Below are positions 1 through 7,028 of a stretch of DNA of 7,463 nucleotides, one piece after another (within the stretch, counting starts at the first letter, position 1; every line of letters starts with the position of its first letter). Source of the stretch: an uncultured Eubacteriales bacterium (GTDB lineage Bacteria > Bacillota > Clostridia > Christensenellales > DTU072); contig CACXDF010000198.1 of NCBI GenBank assembly GCA_902766325.1, positions 1 to 7,463 on the forward strand, read 5' to 3'. The position numbers and the translations under genes were made by a program. Under the pieces are notes generated by a model. It made no database searches. It was not told the DNA's origin and worked only from the letters and a program-made list of their open reading frames with translations.

Positions 1-3000
1 GCGCTGTCCGGCGTCCAGTCGTTCAAAAGATAAACGTAAGTAGCGGAAGCGGCCGAAGAAGAACGCCAATATAACGTAGACCAAACGGCATAGCCGTTCA
101 GATCGGAAAGTACTTTGTTATATGTCCTCGTCGTTTCGCCGCTCACCGGCAAAGCCTCCGGTAAGTTCGCGTCTATCGACGAAAGAATATATATGGATCG
201 CGCCGACCGGAAAAGCCCTCCGCACGTATCGTAAAGGCGTTCCGTCCGTATCCTATCCGCCGTTTGCGCGTTGGAAACGTAAACGGTCTCGAGCGAATCG
301 CACCCGGCGAAGGCGTTTTCGCCTATCGAGATCACAGAACCCGGCATTTTAAAATACAACATAGACGAACAACCGTTAAAGGCGTTCCGTGGAATAACGA
401 GCGGCCCCTCTTCCATCGTAATGCCGACGAGAGAAGAACACCCGTAATAACTGCCGGGCAAGATAATGGTATCGGGCAAAACGATAAAGGTCGCGTTGTC
501 TTCTTCAAACGTTACGCCCGTACCGAAAACGGGTTTGCCGCCCAACTCCGACGGAACGACGACGTCGTTTTCGCCGAAATAGTCCGTAACGACCGCGCCG
601 TCGTCGTACGCGACGTAAGCATAGTCGTCCGAACGGAAGTTTCCGACGCCGAACCGGACTTCTTTGTCGTTATCTTTATAATCGGACGCCCAACCCTTTC
701 CCGCTTTTGCGGTCTCCGAAGAAATATCTGCGTTTTCGCATCCGACGAACGCGCCCGAACCTATAGAAAGAACGGTCGCGGGCAGAACGATCGAAACCAT
801 ACTCTTTCCGCCTCTGAAAGCATTAAGTCCGATATTTTCGAGTAAAGGCGTGCCCGAAAAGACAACGTCGGTTATCTTCGGCAGTTCGGATTCCAGAACG
901 GAAGAATAGAAAAGATTATTCGGCAAAGCGGTGACTTGCCGTCCGAAAATAACGCTTATTCCCTCTCCGGAAATACCGCCGTGACGGAAGACGTCGTTAC
1001 CGGTAGACATATCGGCAAGAAGTCTCGCGTTATATTCGATCCTTTCCAAATGCAATAATCCGTCGAAGGCACCGACGCCGACGGAAGATAATTCCGTTCC
1101 GATGAAGAGATCGGTCGCTTTTTCGCATCCCGAAAAAGCGGAAGCGCCGACGGTCAAAAGGCCGTTCGGTAAAGCGATCTCTTCCAATTCCGTATTGCCG
1201 GAAAACGCTTCGTTCCCGATAGAAAGAACGCCGGAAGAGAAGGTAAAGTTTTTCAAAGCATTGGCCTTAAAGAATGCTTTCGCACCGATAAACGTAAGGC
1301 TTTCCGGACAAACGAATTCTTCGCCCGCATAGCCGGAGAAAGCCCCCTCTTCTATTCTCTGCACGGTGTCGGGCAAACGAACGCTTTCTAACCGAGAAGA
1401 GGCGAAGGTATATCCGTTGACGCTCGAAAAAGCAGCGAGCGCGCCGAAATCGACGCTACGGACGGCAGAACCCGCGAACGCGGAAGAACCGACGTATCGT
1501 ATCGGCCCGGTAAAGGCGATCAAAGTCAAAGAAGTCGTTCCGTTAAAGGCGCTGTCGCCGATCACGCTCAGATTACTGCCCGCAAAGAACGAAACGCGGG
1601 TCAACGCGGCGCAACCGTCGAACGCGGAACCGCCGATCGTTTCTACCGAGCTGGGCACCGAAATAGCAACCACGCCGCTTTCTTTAAACGCATTGTCGCC
1701 GATGGTATGGCACTTGCTGCCGCTCTCGAATACGACGGTCTCTACGGTCGAGCGTGAGAATGCGGCGTTTCCGATCTCCTCAACGGAAGACGGGATTACC
1801 ACGTAACTGAGATCGACGTCGAAGAAAGCACTGCCGCCGATAGCCGTGACTACGTATTCCTTGCCATCTCTTATTATCGACTCGGGCAAATAAACGTACC
1901 GATCGAACACGTTGCCGCCGAGTCCGACGATGGTCGCCGTGCGGTTTTGTTCGTCGAATTCGAATTCAAAATCCATCTGAGACGGCTTGCAGAATACGTT
2001 GGCAACGACCGTATCCAGCCTTTCGTAAAGCGGAACGGAGAAGAATGTTATTGCTTTATTCCCGGTCAATTCGTTGACCTTTTCGGCAAACATACGGGCA
2101 GGGAATGCTTCGTTATCGCTGTAAACAACGACGGAAGCGATCGAGCCGCAACCGGTAAGATAGGTATCGACGTCGATCGAGCCGACGCTTGTCGCCACGT
2201 TAACGACGGAAAGTCCAACCGGTATCTGCTCGCCCGTATAATAAGAAACCGATTCTTCACCGACGGTGATCTCCGTCAAAGAAGTACAATTTTTATAGAC
2301 GTTTTCGCCGATAAACTCTATGTTTTCGGCGCGGATATTACCTAATTTAACACAATTTTCGAAAGCGTTGTTTCCGAGATAAGAAAGATCGTCGAAAGAT
2401 ACGTTATCAAGTTCCAGCAAACGACAATCTTTAAAAGCGAACGCACCGATCTTTTCCACGTGGTCGTGCATACGAAGAGATCCCAGCTTTTCGCAACCGT
2501 AATACGCATAGTCGCCGATCTCCGTAATCGCGGAGGGCAAATTGGTATTGGCGAGCGACAAGCACCCGCTGAATATCTCCGTCCAGTCGCCGTCGGTCAC
2601 CGTTTCCGGGAACAAGACGTATCTTAAGGAGGAACAATTTTTAAATGCTTTTTGTCCGACGGAAGTAAGAACGGTCCCCGCCGTATCGATCTGGCAGGAA
2701 TTGAGCGAAGAGCAGCCCTCGAACGCGCTTTCTCCGATCGAAGAGACGGAAGAAGGAATAACGATATGCTGCAAAGAGGAACACCCGTAAAACGCTCTGC
2801 TGCCGATAGCCGTTACGTTCTGCATAGTCGCGGTCATGACGGTGGATAGGCCGTTGAATTGGTCGTCGATCAGCGCGCAATTACCGACGAATACGCGCAC
2901 GAAGGTGGTCGGAACGGTCGTTCCGAACAAGCGGGACGCAGTAACGCCGGCATTGAGCGTAAGCGACTTGAAAGAAGCGTTTCCGTCGAGCATTCCTTCT

Positions 3001-6000
3001 CCTACGAACTCGCTTTCTTCCGTTATGAATACGACGGACGCGGGGAGCGCCAATTCCGATAAATCGCAATTACGGAAGGCGTGATCGCCCACCGAAACAA
3101 CGCCGTTATTCAGCGTCGCGGTCTTCATCAAAGAACAACCGTCGAAAGCCGATTCTCCGATATCGAGCAAAGCGGCGGGAGCCGCGAAAGACGTAAAGGC
3201 GCAATCGCGGAAAGCCCGATCTCCGATCTCGGTCAAGCCCGGAGCAAACGCGAACGAGGAAAGGACGTTACATCCGTCGAACGCGCTTTCCGAAACAACG
3301 GTAATACCGGCAAGTCCGACAGCGTCTTCCAAAGCGACGCACCCGGCAAACGCATTAACGCCGATCGTCCCGACGGTATCCGACACAGAGAGATAAGTAA
3401 GGGAAGTCACGTTCCGGAACGCGCCCTCGCCTATCGTCGAAAATCCCTCTCCGATATAAAGATCGGAAACGGAAGTCCCGACCAAAGAAGAAGCCGAAAA
3501 ACCGTTTTCGGTATCCGCAAACAAGGTATCGTCCCGTTGACTGTTATCGATCCTGAGCGTATGTAACGAAGCGGGAATACCGCTCGAGAAAAGAAGATCG
3601 ACGTCGATATCTTCGCAAACGGTCAGGTCATACAAGCTCGAGCAACCGTCGAGGACGGTAGCGCCGAGCCCGCGGGCAGAAGTGGAAACGTATTTTTTGA
3701 AAGCAAAAGCCGTAAGCGCGGTACATCCGGCAAACGCATTATCACCGACGCGCGCGATGGTATCGCTGAGCGTGATCCTTTGCAAAACGGCGTTACCGGC
3801 GAAAGCGTAAGGCGCGATCACGGAATAAGAACGGAATTTATCGGCGGAAATCTCGTAATACGTCGCCTTTCTGCAATATTCTTCCGAGATACCGAGGACG
3901 ACCTTACCGAGTCCGATAACTCCCGAATACGTGTTATACCAGGGCGTTCCGGAAAAAGCGTCCCGCCCGACCTCGCCGAGCATCCCGTGAACGTCCATCG
4001 TTACGGAACGAAGAGAAACGATACCGTAAAAAGCATACTCGCCGATCTTTTCCAATCCGACGGGCAGGTCTATTGCGGTCAGATCGTTACGACTGTAAAA
4101 AGCATAGGAGCCTATTTCCGTCAACGAATCCGGCAAAGACACGTTAAAAGGCGTGGTCGACGGCAGATAATGTTCCAATCTGAAAGCATAAGAAGATATC
4201 TTTTTGACGTTTCCGGAAAAACCGACGTTTTTGACCGTATAACAATCGTACAGCGCGTCCTCGATCACTTCTCCCGTTTGCATGGGAATAACAAGCACGT
4301 TAAAAAGCGTTTTCGGAACGTAATAGGTCGAGCCGTCGACCGTCACGGCATAAAAGGCGTTTTCTTCTTCCGTCGCCGGAGCGACCTTACCGAAAAGAAC
4401 GGGCGTCTTATAACTGCCGAAAACGGTGACCGACGTGAGCGAAGAGCATCCGCGGAACGGTGACTCGCCTATTTCTCTCATCTTTTCGGACATAAATCCG
4501 AAGAATTTTTTACAATTATCGAACGCAAAGCTACCGACGCGCTCCACGGAAGACGGATCGGCAAACGTGATCGCCGCGTTCGTCATGCCGGAAAAAGCCC
4601 TTTCTTCAATTGTTTTGATCCCCGAAGGCAACGCAAGCGCGTTTACGGCGCCGCACCCCGCGAACGAAAACCGTTCGGCCTTGTCGAGAGCGCTGTTCTC
4701 CAACCCCGTGACCGTATTGAGAGAAGAACAACCGTAAAAGGCGTAACCGCCGATGCGGGAAGTCCTGTCCGAAAAGCCGAATCCTCTTAAAGAAGAGCAA
4801 CCGCGGAAAGCGGAGTCTCCGTACGTGCGGACGTAATTGCCGTCCGGGAAAAGAACGGTAACGAGCGAAGAGCAACCGTAAAAAGCCGAGTCGCCCACTT
4901 CCGTCACAGTCGCGGGAATGCTGACGGAACGAACGGAAGAATTTTTGAATGCGGAAGCGGAAATCCCGGTTACGTAGGCCGTGTCCTCTCCCGTCGAATA
5001 CTTCATGGGAATGTAAACTTCGGTCGAGCTGCCGTTATAACCGACGACCTTTCCGTCCACGATCATCACGCCGTCGGTCGCGCGCGTGCCGATCCACTTG
5101 GCGTACAATGTGACGTTATGCGTGAACAGGCAAGGAAAAGATGCCTGTTCTTTCATTTCTTCGTCGAGATACCAGGCGTAAAACTCATAATCGTCCAAAG
5201 ACGCGGCGAGCGGACGCACGGCGGAAACAGTCTGTCCGATATCGAACGAGACGTAAGAATTCTTATCCGTAAAAGTATCGACGAGCGAAACGGTGATATA
5301 GGGATAAGCCACGACGGAAAAACTGTTTTCCACGTTGCTGAAATCGGGAGTGGTCAGGATATCACCCGTAGGGGTGGAGATGATCTTCATCCATTTGACG
5401 GAATAACCGTCTTGCGCGGGCGGTAAAGGCAACTCGCCGACGAGTTTTCCGTTTTCTGCCGACATGGACGCAAAAAAGTCGCGCGTGCGCGTATAATAAG
5501 TGACTCCGTCGCGGAAAGTCGTATCCTCCGTAAGAACGTAGTCGTCCGTCAAAACGTAGTAGGTATTCGGTTCGATCGCATTACCCGCCTTTACCGGCGC
5601 GACGGTATACGTGAATGAATTTTTATAGAACGTGACCGAAACGGCAAGCCTCGTATACACGGCGTCGACGATCGTATCCGCGTTCAGAGAAGAAAAGTCC
5701 GATTGCGAAATGCTCCACTCCCCCGAATAGCCGGCTTTTTCCGGAACGGCGGGAATACTCGAGATCGATTTGCCCGCGGCTACGGTACGCTTCTCGATCA
5801 CTTTTCCGTCGGCGCGGAAAGTCACGGTATAGCTGTTGAGCGTATAAACGGCGTCCACCCGAAGATCGGTATCTACCTTTGCGAGTTCGTTATCCGACCA
5901 CACGCCCGTGTATCCCTCTTTTTCGGGAACAGGAGGTATCTCTTCGACGTAACCGCCTTTTTCAACTCGTATTTCTTTATACAACTCTCCGTCCGCATAA

Positions 6001-6092
6001 AAAGAAACGGTCACCATCTTGGTCATACAAGCGGCTACCGTCAGGAGCAATAGGAAAACGGTGAATAAGAATAGTATCTTTTTTGCTTTCAT
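1..6092 (-). CDS. Giant BspA-type leucine-rich-repeat surface lipoprotein with InlB-like repeats (C-terminus outside window)
   Basis: Reading down the minus strand from the ATG at 6092, the frame stays open to position 1, giving at least 2030 residues with no stop. The start is supported by an in-frame TAG at 6117-6119 and by GGAGAG placed 9 nt upstream. Residues 1-22 form a lipoprotein signal peptide: Lys at 2, 4 and 5, a hydrophobic core, and lipobox VAAC with Cys22. Residues 26-333 are InlB/Flg_new-type repeats. From about residue 375 the protein is built of units of about 23 residues with the pattern IG-x-x-AF-x-GCSSL-x-x-V-x-IP-x-SV, typical of LRR_5 (Treponema/BspA-type). I count about 50 by eye. 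Known relatives are exposed binding or adhesion proteins; the ligand here is unknown. Anchoring is inferred to be N-terminal lipid. Any C-terminal domain lies outside the window. It is unusually long for this family, and no frameshift is visible. Confidence 0.95.
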   Translation of the reverse strand, partial: MKAKKILFLFTVFLLLLTVAACMTKMVTVSFYADGELYKEIRVEKGGYVEEIPPVPEKEGYTGVWSDNELAKVDTDLRVDAVYTLNSYTVTFRADGKVIEKRTVAAGKSISSIPAVPEKAGYSGEWSISQSDFSSLNADTIVDAVYTRLAVSVTFYKNSFTYTVAPVKAGNAIEPNTYYVLTDDYVLTEDTTFRDGVTYYTRTRDFFASMSAENGKLVGELPLPPAQDGYSVKWMKIISTPTGDILTTPDFSNVENSFSVVAYPYITVSLVDTFTDKNSYVSFDIGQTVSAVRPLAASLDDYEFYAWYLDEEMKEQASFPCLFTHNVTLYAKWIGTRATDGVMIVDGKVVGYNGSSTEVYIPMKYSTGEDTAYVTGISASAFKNSSVRSVSIPATVTEVGDSAFYGCSSLVTVLFPDGNYVRTYGDSAFRGCSSLRGFGFSDRTSRIGGYAFYGCSSLNTVTGLENSALDKAERFSFAGCGAVNALALPSGIKTIEERAFSGMTNAAITFADPSSVERVGSFAFDNCKKFFGFMSEKMREIGESPFRGCSSLTSVTVFGSYKTPVLFGKVAPATEEENAFYAVTVDGSTYYVPKTLFNVLVIPMQTGEVIEDALYDCYTVKNVGFSGNVKKISSYAFRLEHYLPSTTPFNVSLPDSLTEIGSYAFYSRNDLTAIDLPVGLEKIGEYAFYGIVSLRSVTMDVHGMLGEVGRDAFSGTPWYNTYSGVIGLGKVVLGISEEYCRKATYYEISADKFRSYSVIAPYAFAGNAVLQRITLSDTIARVGDNAFAGCTALTAFAFKKYVSTSARGLGATVLDGCSSLYDLTVCEDIDVDLLFSSGIPASLHTLRIDNSQRDDTLFADTENGFSASSLVGTSVSDLYIGEGFSTIGEGAFRNVTSLTYLSVSDTVGTIGVNAFAGCVALEDAVGLAGITVVSESAFDGCNVLSSFAFAPGLTEIGDRAFRDCAFTSFAAPAALLDIGESAFDGCSLMKTATLNNGVVSVGDHAFRNCDLSELALPASVVFITEESEFVGEGMLDGNASFKSLTLNAGVTASRLFGTTVPTTFVRVFVGNCALIDDQFNGLSTVMTATMQNVTAIGSRAFYGCSSLQHIVIPSSVSSIGESAFEGCSSLNSCQIDTAGTVLTSVGQKAFKNCSSLRYVLFPETVTDGDWTEIFSGCLSLANTNLPSAITEIGDYAYYGCEKLGSLRMHDHVEKIGAFAFKDCRLLELDNVSFDDLSYLGNNAFENCVKLGNIRAENIEFIGENVYKNCTSLTEITVGEESVSYYTGEQIPVGLSVVNVATSVGSIDVDTYLTGCGSIASVVVYSDNEAFPARMFAEKVNELTGNKAITFFSVPLYERLDTVVANVFCKPSQMDFEFEFDEQNRTATIVGLGGNVFDRYVYLPESIIRDGKEYVVTAIGGSAFFDVDLSYVVIPSSVEEIGNAAFSRSTVETVVFESGSKCHTIGDNAFKESGVVAISVPSSVETIGGSAFDGCAALTRVSFFAGSNLSVIGDSAFNGTTSLTLIAFTGPIRYVGSSAFAGSAVRSVDFGALAAFSSVNGYTFASSRLESVRLPDTVQRIEEGAFSGYAGEEFVCPESLTFIGAKAFFKANALKNFTFSSGVLSIGNEAFSGNTELEEIALPNGLLTVGASAFSGCEKATDLFIGTELSSVGVGAFDGLLHLERIEYNARLLADMSTGNDVFRHGGISGEGISVIFGRQVTALPNNLFYSSVLESELPKITDVVFSGTPLLENIGLNAFRGGKSMVSIVLPATVLSIGSGAFVGCENADISSETAKAGKGWASDYKDNDKEVRFGVGNFRSDDYAYVAYDDGAVVTDYFGENDVVVPSELGGKPVFGTGVTFEEDNATFIVLPDTIILPGSYYGCSSLVGITMEEGPLVIPRNAFNGCSSMLYFKMPGSVISIGENAFAGCDSLETVYVSNAQTADRIRTERLYDTCGGLFRSARSIYILSSIDANLPEALPVSGETTRTYNKVLSDLNGYAVWSTLYWRSSSAASATYVYLLNDWTPDS
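3..4970 (-). repeat. Array of about 50 LRR_5 (BspA-type) units in three blocks, residues about 375-2030
   Basis: Units of about 23 residues (about 69 nt) repeat throughout. Typical examples are DSAFYGCSSL, ESAFDGCSLM and NEAFSGNTEL, each followed by a beta-strand and a VxxIG turn. Irregular seams break the array. A linker at about residues 558-600 contains LFG and TYYVP. A GTPWYN motif lies near residue 717, a known capping pattern in this family. A non-LRR stretch from about 1325 leads into FEFEFDEQNRTATIVG (from residue 1374), the usual way such domains begin. A further linker spans about 1795-1850. The last repeats are irregular, followed by a Trp/Tyr-rich stretch (AVWSTLYW). Confidence 0.85.
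5094..6017 (-). repeat. Three InlB/Flg_new-type (Listeria-Bacteroides) repeats, residues about 26-333
   Basis: Repeat 1 (residues 26-84) and repeat 2 (88-147) align closely. Each starts with VTVSFYADG or YTVTFRADG, has IPPVPEKEGY or IPAVPEKAGY in the middle, then a Trp, and ends VDAVYT. A degenerate copy starts near residue 151 (VSVTFYKNS), is interrupted at residues 171-214, and resumes with LPLPPAQDGY and KW. The last copy (about 266-333) has YEFYAWYLDEE and ends in the typical NVTLYAKW. These are small beta-grasp-like extracellular modules, usually stalks or spacers carrying a binding domain away from the cell. Confidence 0.8.
6027..6092 (-). other. Lipoprotein signal peptide with lipobox (residues 1-22)
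   Basis: The N-terminus begins MKAKKILFLF, followed by a Leu/Phe/Val-rich core and ends in TVAAC. Val at -3, Ala at -2, Ala at -1 and Cys22 fit the lipobox consensus for prolipoprotein transferase and signal peptidase II. The predicted mature protein begins at Cys22 and would be tethered to the outer leaflet of the membrane. The residue after Cys is Met. Confidence 0.9.
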
Positions 6093-6101
6093 GCGAGCGG
6101 A

Positions 6102-6107
6102 CTCTCC
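6102..6107 (-). promoter_or_regulatory. Ribosome binding site of the LRR lipoprotein gene
   Basis: GGAGAG on the minus strand lies 9 nt upstream of the ATG at 6092. With the in-frame stop 27 nt upstream of that ATG, it fixes the start of the lipoprotein. Confidence 0.8.
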
Positions 6108-6131
6108 GAGATCAATCTATAGATAATATAT

Positions 6132-6160
6132 ATTATAAATTAAAAAAAATAATTTTGCAA
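6132..6160 (-). promoter_or_regulatory. Sigma-A-type promoter of the LRR lipoprotein gene
   Basis: On the minus strand, TTGCAA (6160-6155, four of six consensus positions) is followed after exactly 17 nt by a perfect TATAAT (6137-6132). The spacer is A/T-rich with a run of eight T. Transcription should start near 6125, giving a leader of about 33 nt before the ATG at 6092. Confidence 0.7.
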
Positions 6161-6323
6161 TACCCGCGCGCGTGATTTGACGCAAAAATTATCTCCGACG
6201 TTTCACTGTCAAAAAAAACGCTGTTTCCGACCGAAATCGACCGATATCGGCATAAACGGTAAAATCGGCGTGAATATGAATTGAATATGAATCGATTAAA
6301 ATGAAATTTTATTCAATTTTGGA
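6161..6323. other. Gene-free centre of the divergent intergenic region
   Basis: No reading frame of note lies between the two divergent promoters. The stretch holds a run of eight A (6211-6218), a perfect 10-bp palindrome CCGATATCGG (6241-6250) inside a cluster of CCGA/TCGG motifs (about 6227-6269), and the tandem direct repeat listed separately. These are possible protein-binding sites, but none matches an operator I can name. Confidence 0.5.
6271..6292. repeat. Perfect tandem 11-bp direct repeat upstream of the plus-strand promoter
   Basis: TGAATATGAAT occurs twice back to back (6271-6281 and 6282-6292). The copies are about one helical turn apart and the second ends 31 nt before the -35 box at 6324. 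The arrangement would suit two same-face binding sites of an activator or repressor. No regulator is identified. Confidence 0.5.
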
Positions 6324-6352
6324 TTGACAATACTTTCAAAACGTTATATAAT
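6324..6352 (+). promoter_or_regulatory. Perfect-consensus sigma-A promoter
   Basis: TTGACA (6324-6329), a 17-nt spacer and TATAAT (6347-6352) match the housekeeping consensus at all twelve positions with optimal spacing. The expected transcription start is about 6357-6360. A promoter this strong is surprising in front of sporulation genes and fits better with an abundant small transcript from 6358-6480. Confidence 0.85.
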
Positions 6353-6357
6353 AGCAA

Positions 6358-6480
6358 GCGTAATGGATTTGCGGATGATTCCGCGCCATACCAAAGATGT
6401 CACCATTCGATTCATTCGTTCCCTCTTGCAATAGAGCGCTGTTTTCAAAACAGCGCTTTATTGCTTCTTGATGCTTTTTT
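6358..6480 (+). ncRNA. Candidate small RNA (or structured leader of spmA)
   Basis: The segment starts at the predicted start site of the perfect-consensus promoter. Its 5' end folds as a two-part stem-loop: ATGG (6363-6366) pairs with CCAT (6386-6389), and inside it GCGGA (6371-6375) pairs with TCCGC (6380-6384) around a TGAT loop. A pyrimidine-rich, weakly structured stretch (about 6390-6427) follows, with ATTCG repeated at 6404-6408 and 6413-6417. An 18-bp hairpin (6428-6464) and a T-rich tail ending in six T (6475-6480) close it. No known RNA family is recognised. The segment also encodes a 23-codon frame (6363-6434) with no ribosome binding site and a leader of only a few nt. The alternative is that it is the 5' untranslated region of spmA. 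Confidence 0.45.
6428..6464 (+). terminator. Strong 18-bp hairpin, probable intrinsic terminator or attenuator
   Basis: GCAATAGAGCGCTGTTTT (6428-6445) pairs with AAAACAGCGCTTTATTGC (6447-6464). The only imperfection is one G-U pair, and one base, C6446, separates the arms. In RNA the loop would open to a few nt over the A/T pairs. The tail TTCTTGATGC followed by six T is T-rich but interrupted, so termination may be partial. The lipoprotein gene points the other way, so the hairpin can only end the transcript from the 6324 promoter or act on read-through into spmA. Confidence 0.6.
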
Positions 6481-7028
6481 ATTCGCATATATTTATTATC
6501 GTGAACGCCGTATTTTCGCTGATACTTATCGTCGGTTTGACCGCGCTTGCCTTTACCGCGCCCGAAAAAGCGCTTTCTTCTTTGATCGACGGCAGTACGA
6601 GCGCCGTCGGTTTCGGCATAAAACTTTTTTCGATATACGCCGTTTGGCTCTCCGTCATGACGCTATGGCGCAAAATGAGGTTCGACGTTTTTTTGTCCGA
6701 AAAAATCAAACCTCTTCTCAAAAAACTTTTTCCGAAAGAAAACGAGACCTGTTACGCTCATCTTGCCGTCAATCTGTCTGCGAACCTCCTCGGCATGGGC
6801 AGCGCGGGCACGCCCGCGGGGATGCTCGCGATAGAAGAAATGAAAGAGCGAAAAAACAGGACGATGCTGCTCGTCGTCAATTCCACGTCCATACAGTTGA
6901 TCCCGACGACAATCGTTGCCTTGCGCAGTTCTTACGGCGCAACGACGGATATCATCTTACCCACTCTCCTTTCCACGATCTTCACCACGGTCTGCGGGAT
7001 CGTGTCGGTCAAACTGCTGATAAAATGA
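6471..7028 (+). CDS. spmA: Spore maturation protein A
   Basis: The product is 185 residues, the usual SpmA size (about 180-195), and is hydrophobic with several membrane segments (about residues 7-28, 46-66, 130-150 and 160-183). Family hallmarks are NLSANLLGMGSAGTPAGMLA (101-120) and STSIQLIPTTIVALR (138-152), both strongly conserved in SpmA. The family belongs to the nucleoside-recognition (Gate) domain group. In Bacillus, SpmA with SpmB is needed for full spore-core dehydration and heat resistance; the molecular activity is not settled. The start is uncertain: ATG 6471 is preferred, TTG 6468 is adjacent, and GTG 6501 would also retain the core. None has a ribosome binding site, and the 6428-6464 hairpin occupies that spot. 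dacB, which precedes spmA in Bacillus, is absent upstream. Confidence 0.92.
   Translation: MLFYSHIFIIVNAVFSLILIVGLTALAFTAPEKALSSLIDGSTSAVGFGIKLFSIYAVWLSVMTLWRKMRFDVFLSEKIKPLLKKLFPKENETCYAHLAVNLSANLLGMGSAGTPAGMLAIEEMKERKNRTMLLVVNSTSIQLIPTTIVALRSSYGATTDIILPTLLSTIFTTVCGIVSVKLLIK

Noticed and set aside
264..845. Plus-strand open frame of 193 codons
   Set aside because: It lies antisense to the LRR lipoprotein frame, has a low-complexity Arg/Asn/Asp-rich product and no homology I recognise. It is a shadow of the opposite strand's codon bias.
3780..4463. Plus-strand open frame of 227 codons, with similar ones at 1366-1806, 1947-2345 and 3081-3566
   Set aside because: All are antisense to the continuous 2030-codon minus-strand frame, which has clear repeat structure, a signal peptide, an RBS and a promoter.
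4606..4875. Minus-strand 89-codon frame overlapping the LRR gene in another frame, with similar ones at 2066-2260, 2431-2637, 2641-2880 and 2881-3069
   Set aside because: They are out of frame with the LRR repeats. Their Arg-rich products reflect frame-shifted reading of the repeat unit.
1..4970. Regular short DNA repetition suggesting a CRISPR-like or satellite array
   Set aside because: The repetition follows the 69-nt coding unit of the LRR protein, varies between copies and has no constant repeat with unique spacers.
6184..6212. Second minus-strand promoter starting from TTGACA at 6212-6207
   Set aside because: No acceptable -10 box lies 16-18 nt downstream; the sequence there is a run of T.
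6479..6721. Minus-strand 80-codon frame, with a similar one at 7192-7380
   Set aside because: They are antisense to spmA and spmB, which have unmistakable conserved motifs.
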